64,000 nucleotides of DNA from Shewanella benthica KT99 (GCF_000172075.1 NZ_ABIC01000006.1:84267-148266), one strand, 5' to 3'. Numbered from the stretch's first letter, positions 1 through 8,287 are shown. The notes: a model not told the origin generated them from the sequence alone. Numbers and translations are program-made.

Positions 1-80
1 TGTGAATGACGCCATGATACTCACTAAGTTGTTGAATCGTCCTACTGCATTATGGATCCTATATGGATCACCCTGCAAGG

Positions 81-120
81 AAATTCAGAGAAATTCAAGG
101 CAACTCAGAGCAATTGAAAC
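81..120 (+). repeat. Degenerate 10-bp direct repeats before dusA
   Basis: Four consecutive 10-base blocks (81-90, 91-100, 101-110, 111-120) alternate AAATTCAGAG-like and AAATTCAAGG-like words directly before the dusA start. No good Shine-Dalgarno is visible here, so the repeats form the untranslated leader. Their function is unknown; they may be slippage debris. Confidence 0.5.
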
Positions 121-123
121 AAG

Positions 124-1134
124 ATGACAGTAGCAACCAAATCAGGCTGTAAGCCAGCAACAGCAAGAAATTCAATAAATCGCACCTTCTCCATCGCGCC
201 TATGCTGGATTGGACCGATCGTCATTATCGTTATCTGGCGCGGATAATGTCTACAGAATTATTGCTCTATACCGAGATGGTGACCACAGGTGCGATTATT
301 CACGGCAAAGGGGATTATCTGGCATATAACAGTGAAGAGAACCCATTGGCATTGCAGTTAGGTGGCTCAAATCCTCAGGATTTGGCAACTTGCGCTAAGC
401 TGGCTGCCGAACGCGGCTATGATGAGATCAATTTGAATGTGGGCTGCCCTTCGGATCGGGTTCAAAGTGGCCGCTTCGGGGCTTGCCTTATGGCTGACCC
501 TAAACTCGTCGCCGAGTGTGTCACCGCGATGAAGCAAGTGGTGGATATTCCTGTGACCGTTAAGACCCGTATCGGTATCGATGATCAGGACAGCTATGAA
601 TTTTTGACTGAGTTTGTCGATACTGTCAGCGATGTGGGTTGTGATACCTTTATCGTGCATGCCAGAAAGGCCTGGTTACAGGGATTAAGTCCTAAACAGA
701 ATCGTGAAATCCCCCCTCTGGATTATCAGCGTGTGTATCGGCTGAAGCAGGATTATCCTAAGCTGCATATTTCCATCAACGGTGGTGTTAAAACACTCGA
801 TGAATGTCGACAGCATCTGCTGCATATCGATGGCGTCATGGTGGGGCGTGAAGCATATCAAAACCCCTATATATTGGCCGAGGTCGATCAGCGACTCTGC
901 GGTAGCAATAAATCTGTGTTGAGCCGAGATGCTGTTTTAGAGAAATTTATTCCTTATATAGAGAAACACCTTGTCGAGGGTGGCAGGTTAAACCACATCA
1001 CTCGCCATATGACAGGCATGTTTCAAGGAGAGCCAGGATCCAGGGCCTGGAGACGCTACATTAGTGAGAATGCTCATAAACAAGGGGCAGGAATAGAAGT
1101 GATTGAACAGGCTAGAAAAAAAATGGATTGCTAG
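124..1134 (+). CDS. dusA: tRNA-dihydrouridine(20/20a) synthase DusA
   Basis: This FMN-dependent enzyme reduces uridines 20 and 20a in the D-loop of tRNA, using NADPH in the cytoplasm. The protein has 336 residues, the usual length. The FMN-barrel start [12 protein letters not shown] lies at about residues 25-36, [10 protein letters not shown] follows, and the catalytic cysteine is C108 in [26 protein letters not shown] and SINGG motifs follow at the positions expected for DusA rather than DusB or DusC. The start used gives a 20-residue extension before the conserved domain, which is common in the family; no strong ribosome site confirms it. A terminator follows at 1154, so the gene is probably transcribed alone. 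Confidence 0.95.
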   Translation: MTVATKSGCKPATARNSINRTFSIAPMLDWTDRHYRYLARIMSTELLLYTEMVTTGAIIHGKGDYLAYNSEENPLALQLGGSNPQDLATCAKLAAERGYDEINLNVGCPSDRVQSGRFGACLMADPKLVAECVTAMKQVVDIPVTVKTRIGIDDQDSYEFLTEFVDTVSDVGCDTFIVHARKAWLQGLSPKQNREIPPLDYQRVYRLKQDYPKLHISINGGVKTLDECRQHLLHIDGVMVGREAYQNPYILAEVDQRLCGSNKSVLSRDAVLEKFIPYIEKHLVEGGRLNHITRHMTGMFQGEPGSRAWRRYISENAHKQGAGIEVIEQARKKMDC

Positions 1135-1153
1135 ACTCGATTTAGCTATTAAG

Positions 1154-1176
1154 ACCGCCTGACTGGCGGTTTTTTT
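1154..1176 (+). terminator. Rho-independent terminator of dusA
   Basis: A 6-bp GC-rich stem (ACCGCC at 1154-1159 with GGCGGT at 1165-1170) and a 5-base loop are followed by a T run. Confidence 0.85.
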
Positions 1177-1209
1177 GATCTCACTGCAGATAAATCAGTT
1201 ATCTATAAC

Positions 1210-1242
1210 TTCACTTAGTGAATTTAACCAGCCCATGGTTAA
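1210..1242 (+). promoter_or_regulatory. Two inverted repeats, candidate activator sites
   Basis: TTCAC-TTA-GTGAA (1210-1222) and TTAACCA-GCCCA-TGGTTAA (1224-1242) are perfect inverted repeats lying side by side, 105-140 bases upstream of a sigma-54 promoter. That is the usual distance for enhancer-binding activators of the PspF or NtrC type. Which protein binds is not shown by the sequence. Confidence 0.45.
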
Positions 1243-1346
1243 AATTACTAAAACCTTATTTACCTTTTCATATCATTTTTGTACACATTCGATACGTTGG
1301 TGTCCATGTCTTTGTTGTTTAACGATTTTAGTTGTTCGGTTAAAGT

Positions 1347-1362
1347 TGGCACGCTGCTCGCT
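1347..1362 (+). promoter_or_regulatory. Sigma-54 (-24/-12) promoter
   Basis: The string TTGGCACG-CTGC-TCGCT carries the -24 GG at 1348-1349 and the -12 GC at 1360-1361, with exactly 10 bases between them. The only departure from the TGGCACG-N4-TTGC consensus is one T-to-C change. It faces the 99-aa/35-aa/PspC-like genes and starts about 60 bases before the first of them. In Escherichia coli the gene next to dusA (pspG) is also read from a sigma-54 promoter under PspF, which supports the call. Confidence 0.7.
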
Positions 1363-1417
1363 TTATCTAATTTGTTAATCACTCAAGTCGAAAGACACTA
1401 ATGAAAAGGAAGACATC

Positions 1418-1717
1418 ATGTTTAATTCAACTGTTAGCAAAATAGCAAAAGCATCTCTAGTGGTCGCAGTATTGATGGGAGCGAGCATGGGGGCCCATGC
1501 AGATGGTCTTATGCTTACTGATTTGACTCGCAATATAGAGCAGAACATCAGTGCCCAAATGCAAGATATGATGCAAGTCGCCCAACACGAGCTCAGCCTC
1601 TCACTACAAACACATCTTGCGGAAGCCATGTTTGAACTAGAAGACAGTGGCAAGGTGAGTGAGTTAGTTCAACTGCAATCTGAGACAGGGATCACTAGCG
1701 CTATGGTTAAGGATTAA
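1418..1717 (+). CDS. Small secreted protein of a PspC-linked operon
   Basis: I do not recognise a family. The 99-residue product begins with a clear signal peptide (positive MFNSTVSKIAK, hydrophobic core, likely cleavage after the AHA at about residue 28). The mature part of about 70 residues is rich in Gln, Met and Glu and looks wholly helical, suggesting a periplasmic coiled-coil or amphipathic protein. A GGAAG ribosome site precedes the ATG. It is the first gene downstream of the sigma-54 promoter and is followed at once by a 35-aa membrane peptide and a PspC-like gene, so an envelope-stress role is inferred from context only. Confidence 0.7.
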   Translation: MFNSTVSKIAKASLVVAVLMGASMGAHADGLMLTDLTRNIEQNISAQMQDMMQVAQHELSLSLQTHLAEAMFELEDSGKVSELVQLQSETGITSAMVKD

Positions 1718-1719
1718 AT

Positions 1720-1827
1720 ATGTGGTTTTCAGCGGATATAGCGACTCTACTACTCATGCCTGTAGTCAGTTTTTCTCTTTGTGCCATGTTAGTTTGCAGT
1801 TTTAGCTGGCACAAGGTTCAAGACTAA
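1720..1827 (+). CDS. 35-aa single-pass membrane peptide
   Basis: The ATG begins two bases after the stop of the preceding gene and the frame runs 35 codons to TAA. The peptide is almost entirely hydrophobic, with a core around LLLMPVVSFSLCAMLVC, and ends in the polar tail SWHKVQD, as in a single-pass inner-membrane micropeptide. Its tight spacing in the operon argues for real translation. Location and size recall small phage-shock membrane proteins such as PspG or PspD, but I see no sequence match, so no symbol is given. Confidence 0.5.
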   Translation: MWFSADIATLLLMPVVSFSLCAMLVCSFSWHKVQD

Positions 1828-1863
1828 AGTAAGTCTGGCAAGTAGATTTAAATGGAGAAGACA

Positions 1864-2082
1864 ATGAGTGCCTTTAGTTCAATAGATAGATATATGCGTC
1901 GTATGAAACGACCGACTCGCTTGGTATGTGGCGTAGCTGCAATGATGGCCGATAAGTTTAACTGGTCTTGTTTATGGACTCGAGTGGTGTGGGCTGCAGT
2001 GATCTTGCTGAACCCGGCGATGGGACTCTTGATCTATTTTGTACTCGCTTTAGTACTGCCTAAATGGCAAGCGAACTCTTGA
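1864..2082 (+). CDS. PspC-domain small membrane protein
   Basis: The 72-residue protein has the PspC pattern: a basic region with RRMKRPTRLVCGVAAMMADKF, a DxxLWTRVVWAA-like segment and a final hydrophobic helix (residues about 45-66). PspC family proteins sense inner-membrane stress and recruit PspA. An upstream in-frame ATG at 1852 is possible, but the GGAG that would serve as ribosome site lies just before the ATG at 1864, so I chose the latter. It is the last gene of the sigma-54 operon. It is shorter than E. coli PspC (about 119 residues), lacking the C-terminal domain, so it should not be equated with that gene. Confidence 0.8.
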   Translation: MSAFSSIDRYMRRMKRPTRLVCGVAAMMADKFNWSCLWTRVVWAAVILLNPAMGLLIYFVLALVLPKWQANS

Positions 2083-2215
2083 ATTGTCAGTCGAGTCAGT
2101 TTGACTGAAGAAGCGACTTAAGTTTTCCTGAGTTTTCTATCTCTTCTCTATCAAGATGCAGAGTCCACGAGGACCCTGATCTTATCCGGTCAACTGGGCT
2201 TATAGATTAAAGCCA

Positions 2216-2953
2216 TTATTTTTTGAGAAATGCCTCGAAACGAGTTCTGGCTTCATCACTCTTTAGTCTTACAGCAAACTGAGCTAGCTCATCTTTCATC
2301 TGTTGACGTACCAGCTCTTTATTTGAACGTAGCAATGCACGAGATGCCTGAAGTGCCTGTGGTGGCTGTTTAGCGAGTTTGATTGCCTGGGCTAAAGCAA
2401 AGTCAAAAATGGTCTCCGAGGGGATGACATCATTGATAATATTGAGTGTTTTAGCCGTATGAGCATCGAAACTTTCTCCGAGTAGCAGTAATTCGGCTGC
2501 TTTTTGTGGTCCAACGAGTTGCGGAAGCAGCAGACTCGCTCCGGCTTCAGGTACCAGCGCCAAGTTAACAAAAGGTAACTGAAACTTTGCAGTGTTATCG
2601 GCATAAACCAGATCGCAATGCAGTAGCAAGGTGGTACCTATACCTACTGCAGCACCTGTGACTGCTGCAACGATTGGCTTTTTGAGATCTAATAAGTGAA
2701 AGAGAAAGTTAAAGGCCGGGTGATTGCTATCTAAGTTACTATTTTTTAAAAAGTCTGCTACATCATTACCCGAGGTAAAACAGTCCTGTTGGCCTTTGAT
2801 TAAAAAGCAGTGAATTGCGTTGTCTGACTCACCTTGGATAAGGTATTCTGTGAGATTAGTATACATCTCAAGGCTGAGAGCATTACGCTTTTCAGGGCGA
2901 TTAATGGTGATAATTCTTACGCCTTGTTCATCCTTAACCTGAATTGTACTCAT
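2216..2953 (-). CDS. Enoyl-CoA hydratase/isomerase family protein
   Basis: This is a crotonase-fold protein of 245 residues, slightly short for the family (about 260). The N-terminal motif ITINRPEKRNAL and the oxyanion-hole segments around residues 54-66 (QDCFTSGND) and 98-108 (TGAAVGIGTT) are clear. The two glutamates of true enoyl-CoA hydratases are replaced by T108 and F128. A glutamate is present in VPEAGAS (E136), where delta3,delta2-enoyl-CoA isomerases keep their base. An isomerase-like reaction on unsaturated acyl-CoA is therefore more likely than hydration. The gene is alone on the minus strand, divergent from the copper chaperone. Confidence 0.85.
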   Translation of the reverse strand: MSTIQVKDEQGVRIITINRPEKRNALSLEMYTNLTEYLIQGESDNAIHCFLIKGQQDCFTSGNDVADFLKNSNLDSNHPAFNFLFHLLDLKKPIVAAVTGAAVGIGTTLLLHCDLVYADNTAKFQLPFVNLALVPEAGASLLLPQLVGPQKAAELLLLGESFDAHTAKTLNIINDVIPSETIFDFALAQAIKLAKQPPQALQASRALLRSNKELVRQQMKDELAQFAVRLKSDEARTRFEAFLKK

Positions 2954-2985
2954 TGCGTTTTCTCCTCTAAGACGAATGGGGTTAA

Positions 2986-3462
2986 ATGGAGTTTAAGACA
3001 TTGAAGCAAATATTCAAACACATGTTTAACTTTGCCCTGCTGTGTGGGGCATCTTTCTCTGTCATGGCCAATGTTGTGCTTGTCGACGGTCAGGTGAGAG
3101 CTATGCCACCTAGCGTGCCAAATACTGCAGCATATTTAATCCTGGAAAATCATGGTCCTTCGATCAAACTCGTTGCCGTAGAGGCCAGTTTTGTCAAAGA
3201 GGCTCAGTTACATACCGTTATCGAAGAGGACGGTATGGTAAAGATGCGTCAGGTAGAAAGCTTCACTATCCCCCAGCATGGTCAGTTAACTTTGAGCGAG
3301 TCGGGTAAGCACATCATGTTGCTCGGTTTGAAACAGCCATTAGTCGCGGGGGAGTCAGTCAATTTGACCCTTAAGTTCGATAATGGCTCAGAGCTTCCTG
3401 TGAGCTTGATGGTGAGTAAGCAAGCCATGACTGAATCGGAAGGTCATCACCATCATCATTAA
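2986..3462 (+). CDS. Periplasmic copper chaperone PCu(A)C
   Basis: The protein has a signal peptide (cleavage likely after VMA near residue 29) and the full copper motif H76-X10-M87-X21-H109-X-M111, as in PCu(A)C proteins that deliver Cu(I) to the CuA site of cytochrome c oxidase. Length is 158 residues. The C-terminus ends in EGHHHHH, a natural histidine tail that could add a Cu(II) site; such His-rich tails occur in this family. A GGGG precedes the ATG by five bases. It is followed by the DUF2333 gene and may be co-transcribed with it. Confidence 0.9.
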   Translation: MEFKTLKQIFKHMFNFALLCGASFSVMANVVLVDGQVRAMPPSVPNTAAYLILENHGPSIKLVAVEASFVKEAQLHTVIEEDGMVKMRQVESFTIPQHGQLTLSESGKHIMLLGLKQPLVAGESVNLTLKFDNGSELPVSLMVSKQAMTESEGHHHHH

Positions 3463-3492
3463 TTTAATGTGGGATTCAACGGAGTGTATCAA

Positions 3493-4464
3493 ATGCAAAT
3501 GACATGGAAAAAGTGGACGGGTATCGCGGTGCTCATCATATTTATTGGCTACTTCATCAGTGTTTGGTGGAGCGCCGCGCCGGATGTGATTCTGCCGCAG
3601 CAGTTAAAAGCGGGTCAAGAGTCTCGAGTGGTGGGCTATGCGACGACGACGTCACTCATAGTGACCATGGAAGCCTTGCTTAACAAGCGAGGTGGCTGGT
3701 TATCTAACGATGTGACTCCGCCCTCAATTTTTATGGATAATATGCCAGCCTTTGAGTTTGGGGCCTTGGAGCAGGCGCGAGATCTCGCATTAATCCTGCG
3801 TAAAGAGTTCAGTCGTTCCCAGTCCCAATCTATGGCTGATAAAGATCTGCTCGCCGCTCACTCTAAGCTCAATATCGAGCATACCAGCTGGTTAGTGCCT
3901 AGCGCCGAAGGTGAATATAAAGATGCCATCAAATTACTGAAACTTTATCGCGCTAAAATATCAGATACCAACAACCAAGAAGCGCAATTTTATGCTCGAG
4001 CGGATAATCTCAACGAGTGGCTCAAAGAGGTGCAGAAACGTTTAGGTAGCATGTCTCAGCATCTCTCTGCTAGTGTTGGGCAAGATAGGTTGAACACAGA
4101 TTTAGCCGGCGACAGTGAGGCTTCTCAGTCTACGCCTAAGCCGGCTAGCCAACAGATTAAGACCAGTTGGTGGAAGATAGATGATGTGTTTTATGAGACT
4201 CGAGGTGCTACCTGGGCATTATTAAACTTTATGAAGGCTATTGAAATTGATTTTGCCGATGTATTACGTAAAAAGAATGCCCAAGTCAGTTTGCAGCAAA
4301 TCATACGTGAACTGGAAGAGACACAAAGGTCTGTTTGGAGTCCGATAATCTTAAATGGTTCGGGCTTTGGCGTAGTCGCCAATCACTCTTTGGTGATGGC
4401 AAATTATATTTCCCGCGCAAATGCTGCGGTGATCGATCTAATAAATTTATTGATTAAAGGTTAA
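3493..4464 (+). CDS. DUF2333 family membrane-anchored protein
   Basis: The protein matches the conserved uncharacterised family DUF2333 of Shewanella and Vibrio, with motifs SVWWS.PD, GYATTTSL, GGWLSNDVTPP, DNMPAFEFG and FSRSQSQS. A single transmembrane helix at residues about 8-25 anchors it; the rest is probably periplasmic. I chose the ATG at 3493 because GGAG lies eight bases before it; an in-frame ATG at 3469 has no such site. The 324-residue length is usual. A low-complexity stretch (about 195-215, Ser/Ala/Gln) is less conserved. Molecular function is unknown. It sits seven bases before the next barrel gene. Confidence 0.85.
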   Translation: MQMTWKKWTGIAVLIIFIGYFISVWWSAAPDVILPQQLKAGQESRVVGYATTTSLIVTMEALLNKRGGWLSNDVTPPSIFMDNMPAFEFGALEQARDLALILRKEFSRSQSQSMADKDLLAAHSKLNIEHTSWLVPSAEGEYKDAIKLLKLYRAKISDTNNQEAQFYARADNLNEWLKEVQKRLGSMSQHLSASVGQDRLNTDLAGDSEASQSTPKPASQQIKTSWWKIDDVFYETRGATWALLNFMKAIEIDFADVLRKKNAQVSLQQIIRELEETQRSVWSPIILNGSGFGVVANHSLVMANYISRANAAVIDLINLLIKG

Positions 4465-4471
4465 TTAAATA

Positions 4472-5230
4472 ATGAAAAAAACATTAGTTGCATGTGCGCT
4501 TTTGGCAAGTTTGGTAGGTACTTCTGCACAGGCTGCATCCCTGATAGGTTTTAAGGTCGGTGGCGATTATTGGCAGGCCGATACCAGTGGCACTTTTGCT
4601 GGAAATGGTCAACCACAGCAAGATTTCGACTACAGTTCATCTTCTCAAGGTAGCCTTTGGGTTGCCATAGAGCATCCGATCCCTTTGCTACCGAATGTAA
4701 AAATCAGGGAGAATCGTCTTGATGCAAGCGGCAATGCGACTCTCGCCAGTGGTACATTGATGAGCTTCGGTGGCACTGATTTTAGAGATAATATTTCGAC
4801 GAATACCGATCTAAGTAACACAGATTTTATTCTATATTACGAGCTGTTAGATAATGATCTGGTTGCATTAGATCTTGGTGCGGCTTACAAGAAGATGCAT
4901 GGCTCTTTCCGTGTTAACGATAAAGCTACCAGCGGCCGTGTAAATTCAGAAATTGAACTCGATAGCGGCATAGTGATGGCTTATGCCGATGCACAGGTTG
5001 GTATTCCAGGCTTTGGTCTATATGGTTTTGCCGATGTTATGCTAGGTATCGATGAGTCCAGTGTTTATGATTACTCTGTCGGTCTAGGTTGGCAGTTCGA
5101 TGGCGTAGCTTTGGATACTAAGGTGCGTGTGGGTTACCGTGACTTTAACTTCGATGTGAATGACTTCGATGGTGTAACGGCTAACACTCAGTTTAAAGGT
5201 TACTTCGCCGGTGTCGAACTGGTCTTCTAA
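4472..5230 (+). CDS. TIGR04219-type outer membrane beta-barrel protein
   Basis: A clear signal peptide (MKKTLVACALLASLVGTSAQA) precedes a 231-residue mature protein with alternating strands, the start GFKVGGDYWQAD and a C-terminal FKGYFAGVELVF ending in phenylalanine, the signature for BAM-dependent outer membrane insertion. The pattern fits the TIGR04219 barrel family of Shewanella and Vibrio. The function is unknown. It lies immediately downstream of the DUF2333 gene, probably one operon, and converges on tolC with a shared terminator between. Confidence 0.85.
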   Translation: MKKTLVACALLASLVGTSAQAASLIGFKVGGDYWQADTSGTFAGNGQPQQDFDYSSSSQGSLWVAIEHPIPLLPNVKIRENRLDASGNATLASGTLMSFGGTDFRDNISTNTDLSNTDFILYYELLDNDLVALDLGAAYKKMHGSFRVNDKATSGRVNSEIELDSGIVMAYADAQVGIPGFGLYGFADVMLGIDESSVYDYSVGLGWQFDGVALDTKVRVGYRDFNFDVNDFDGVTANTQFKGYFAGVELVF

Positions 5231-5254
5231 ATTTAGTGCTTCAAGTGTGATAAA

Positions 5255-5283
5255 AAACCGCCATCGATTAAGAGTGGCGGTTT
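5255..5283 (-). terminator. Terminator between barrel gene and tolC
   Basis: A 9-bp perfect stem (AAACCGCCA at 5255-5263 with TGGCGGTTT at 5275-5283) has an 11-base loop. Read on the minus strand it ends in six or more T, so it is the tolC terminator. On the plus strand the T run is shorter, and it can serve the barrel gene too. Confidence 0.85.
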
Positions 5284-5342
5284 CTAGTTAAGTTATCCAA
5301 AGCGGAGAGCTTAGCAAAATTCTAAATCAGTGTAGTGACTCG

Positions 5343-6689
5343 TTACTGAGTGGTATTTTGTGTAGCTTGAGCCTGTGCAATCAACCCCTTGTTGATGGTG
5401 ATAACATCATCTTCATTCAAAGTGCCGGCAGCTTGTTTAAGTGCCAAGATAGAGTTGATGTAACCGTAACGGGCATCAGATAGCTTTCGCTTAGAGTCAT
5501 ACAGATCGCGCGTACGGTTAAGTACGTCGACTATGGTACGAGTACCTACTTCAAAACCTGCCTGAGTCGCTTTTAGGGCACTCTCTGATGAGATAACAGA
5601 TTGCTCATAGGCACGGATCGAGCTGATTGAGGCGCCTACATTGTTGAAATTATTGCGAATATCCTTGACTACCTTACGGTGAACCTGTTCCATCTTCTCA
5701 CTCGCTTCTACGTACTGATATTGCGCCTGATTGACTTTAGAGCTGATTTTGAAACCTTCGAAAATAGGTATACTCAAGGTCAGGCCCACAGTGCCGTTGT
5801 CAAAATCATTTGCATCATTATCATTATTTTCTTGCTGAAAATTGGTTGTGTAACCCGCATTCAGACTCAGTATAGGCATATGACCCGCTTTATAGAGACT
5901 GATAGTCTCTTTGGCAATATCTTTACCAATACGGGTAGTCAGTAGATCGACACTGTTGGTTTCAGCTATCTTAAGCCAATCGATTGCTCTGGTAGGAGAC
6001 GGGCTGACGGCACTGAAACGATCGGTATCTAAGATATTGATCGTCCTATGCTCTATACCTGTGATCTCACGCAGTGCCTCATAACTATTGGTCAGTTCAT
6101 TCTCGGCTAAAATCTCTTGTGCGCGGGCCAAGTCATACTGAGCTTGGGCTTCGTGAACGTCTGTGATGGCGGTTAAACCCACGGCGAACCTTTGTTTCGT
6201 CTGCTCGAGCTGACGCTCAATCGCGCGCTTTTCCGAGCCCTGAAATTCGAAGGTATCTTTAGCAGATAAAACAGCAAAGTAGGCACTGGTTACGCGGATA
6301 ATAAGAGTCTGCAGCGATGACGCGTAGGCTGCATCGGCTTGAGAGGCGGCTAACTCGGCCAGGCTCAACCCTACCCAGGCGCTGTGATCATAGATGACCT
6401 GATTCAAGGTGACGCCAGCATTTATGCCGCTTGAATCCGTATTCGACATTGTATCTTCATTGTGCCAGCTCTTGTTATATCCCACACTAGCACTTATGGT
6501 TGGTAATAATGGGGCGCGGTTTTCTTCAATCTGTTCATACAGGGCGTCGCGTCGAGCCTGAGCCTGCAGTGCGATAGGGTCACTGGTTAGTGCTTGTTGA
6601 TATATCTGCAGTAAATCGTCGGCCTGTACAGCAGAAGTGCTGAATGCCAGCGTGAGTGCTGCGCATATCGTGCGGATCTTGAATTTCAT
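5343..6689 (-). CDS. tolC: Outer membrane efflux channel TolC
   Basis: TolC forms the trimeric outer-membrane and periplasmic tunnel used by RND and ABC exporters and by type I secretion. The 448-residue protein starts with a signal peptide (cleaved after AVQA, residue 23), then DDLLQIYQQALTSDP typical of TolC. It shows the two-fold repeat of long coiled-coil helices with barrel segments, including GYNKSW and GYTTNF strands. The divergent nudF-cpdA-yqiA-parE order equals that in E. coli. A run of Gln/Thr at the C-terminus is variable in the family. Confidence 0.95.
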   Translation of the reverse strand: MKFKIRTICAALTLAFSTSAVQADDLLQIYQQALTSDPIALQAQARRDALYEQIEENRAPLLPTISASVGYNKSWHNEDTMSNTDSSGINAGVTLNQVIYDHSAWVGLSLAELAASQADAAYASSLQTLIIRVTSAYFAVLSAKDTFEFQGSEKRAIERQLEQTKQRFAVGLTAITDVHEAQAQYDLARAQEILAENELTNSYEALREITGIEHRTINILDTDRFSAVSPSPTRAIDWLKIAETNSVDLLTTRIGKDIAKETISLYKAGHMPILSLNAGYTTNFQQENNDNDANDFDNGTVGLTLSIPIFEGFKISSKVNQAQYQYVEASEKMEQVHRKVVKDIRNNFNNVGASISSIRAYEQSVISSESALKATQAGFEVGTRTIVDVLNRTRDLYDSKRKLSDARYGYINSILALKQAAGTLNEDDVITINKGLIAQAQATQNTTQ

Positions 6690-7021
6690 TGGTTGTCCTT
6701 TTAGACAAAATCCTCCAGTGGAGGAGCCGTTTAACTTTTATAGATTTAAGTGATACCACACATAATAGCGAGGCAGTTTGCGCTTCCCGACGCTTCCCGA
6801 TACATCAAAAATTAATGGCCTGAGCCAGCTAGCCATTTATTAATAGCTATTAAGACATAGATATTAATAAATCACCTGTTTTCAAGTCAACTTAGAAGTG
6901 TAACAGTTTTTGATTTTTAATATGCTAATTCTATCTAAATAGAATTTACTCTAGTCTAGTGTGTTTCTTATACACTTTTGCAGATGATTTGATACTGGAT
7001 TGATCCAGGTAAGGGAGCCAG
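6690..7021. other. Divergent intergenic region tolC / nudF
   Basis: This 332-base AT-rich stretch must hold the promoters for both divergent genes. A short direct repeat (CGCTTCCCGA twice, near 6781-6800) is present. I see no convincing -35/-10 pair or named operator. Confidence 0.4.
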
Positions 7022-7627
7022 ATGAAACAGAAGTTTGATCAACAAGATGTGGATTTGTTAGGTAAAGAAACGGTGTTTAAGGGCTTTTTCTCTTTAGATG
7101 TTTATCGGTTTAAGCATAAGTTGTTCAAAGGTGGCTGGAGCGGTGAAGTTAAGAGGGAGGTCTTTGAACGCGGCGATGCCGTCGTAGTATTGCCTTATGA
7201 TCCTGTGACGGATGAAGTGGTGTTGATCGAGCAGATACGTATTCCCGTATTTGGCAAGACCAAGAGTCCTTGGATGCTTGAGTTAGTGGCGGGTATGATA
7301 GAAGAGGGTGAGACGGCCGAGGCTGTTGCCCGCAGGGAGCTGGTCGAAGAGGCGGGAGTTGCGGCTAAACAGATGTCGAAGATCTCCAGCTATTTCGCTA
7401 GTCCAGGAGGAACCAGTGAGAAATTCGATTTTTTCTGGGCTGAAATCGATGCGAGTCAGGCACATGGAGTACACGGGCTAGAACATGAAAATGAAGATAT
7501 TCAGGTTCACGTATTCAGCAGGGAGCAAGCTTTTAACTTAGTAAATGATGGTATAATTAACAATGCGTCTACTGTTATTGGCCTGCAGTGGCTGGAGCTG
7601 AACTATCAGAATTTACGTAAAACGTAA
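7022..7627 (+). CDS. nudF: ADP-ribose diphosphatase (Nudix)
   Basis: The enzyme hydrolyses ADP-ribose to AMP and ribose 5-phosphate. The Nudix box spans residues 91-113 (G-X5-E-X7-REL-VEEAG-V) with all metal-binding glutamates. The length of 201 residues and the start MKQKFDQQDVDLLGKE, followed by FSLDVYRFKHKLF, fit NudF, as does its position between tolC and the DUF1249 and cpdA genes. AAGGGAGCC provides the ribosome site. Directly downstream is a second, diverged and frame-broken copy of its last 60-80 bases (see the repeat at 7645). Confidence 0.93.
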   Translation: MKQKFDQQDVDLLGKETVFKGFFSLDVYRFKHKLFKGGWSGEVKREVFERGDAVVVLPYDPVTDEVVLIEQIRIPVFGKTKSPWMLELVAGMIEEGETAEAVARRELVEEAGVAAKQMSKISSYFASPGGTSEKFDFFWAEIDASQAHGVHGLEHENEDIQVHVFSREQAFNLVNDGIINNASTVIGLQWLELNYQNLRKT

Positions 7628-7644
7628 AAGTAAGTAAAAATAGT

Positions 7645-7806
<162 letters not shown>

Positions 7807-7830
7807 CTAAACGTGAGGATGAATCGGTAA

Positions 7831-8277
7831 GTGAGTAGTGCAACCAGCTTAAACCCAAAGAGATATCAGCCGAATATTAATCGCTTTCTCGCGCTGTGTG
7901 GGCGTAATTATTACCATATTCTTTGTTGGTTGCCCGATGGCGCTGAGCAGGGGGCAAATTGGCAAGTCAGAGGTGATTACGGGCTGTTAGATATTCGCTT
8001 GCTGGAAAATACTCGCTATACCCAATTGATCGAAATCTCAAGAAATGTTGGTAAAACCGATTTTGTCTCTACCCCTAAAATTTCGGTTCGCGTGTATCAT
8101 GATGCTAAATTAGCAGAAGTGTTAACCAGTCGACAGATTTATCAGCTCAGTCCGGTATATAATTATCCAAATGTACGTATGCACCATCGTGACGAAAAGC
8201 ATCGAGTGAATGCTTTTTTGGAAGAGTTATTAAGAATTGATAACCATACGAGTGTTGTTTGTTTGGCTGAATCTTAG
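7831..8277 (+). CDS. yqiB: DUF1249 family protein (YqiB)
   Basis: The 148-residue protein carries the DUF1249 pattern (YQPNINRFLALCGRNYYHI near the start, YTQLIEISRN, HRDEKHRVNAFLEELL near the end). Function is unknown. The start is GTG; an ATG upstream runs into a stop after three codons. The ribosome site is modest (GAGG about 13 bases upstream) and follows directly on the heptamer array, so repeat length might affect its expression. The position between nudF and cpdA is conserved in enteric bacteria. Confidence 0.88.
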   Translation: MSSATSLNPKRYQPNINRFLALCGRNYYHILCWLPDGAEQGANWQVRGDYGLLDIRLLENTRYTQLIEISRNVGKTDFVSTPKISVRVYHDAKLAEVLTSRQIYQLSPVYNYPNVRMHHRDEKHRVNAFLEELLRIDNHTSVVCLAES

Positions 8278-8287
8278 GGTCTATCTA

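Noticed and set aside
124..1134. dusA as an integration site of a mobile element
   Set aside because: dusA is a known phage target, but the gene is intact and no integrase or duplicated dusA end is present nearby.
1175..1378. 67-residue open frame between dusA and the secreted protein gene
   Set aside because: It covers the terminator tail, both inverted repeats and the sigma-54 promoter, has no ribosome site and an unlikely composition.
3442..3459. Cloning artefact (His tag) at the end of the copper chaperone
   Set aside because: The codons lie in native context with a natural stop and genomic flanks, and His-rich tails occur in the family.
6781..6800. Doubled CGCTTCCCGA as an operator
   Set aside because: Two short copies are too little to distinguish from chance.
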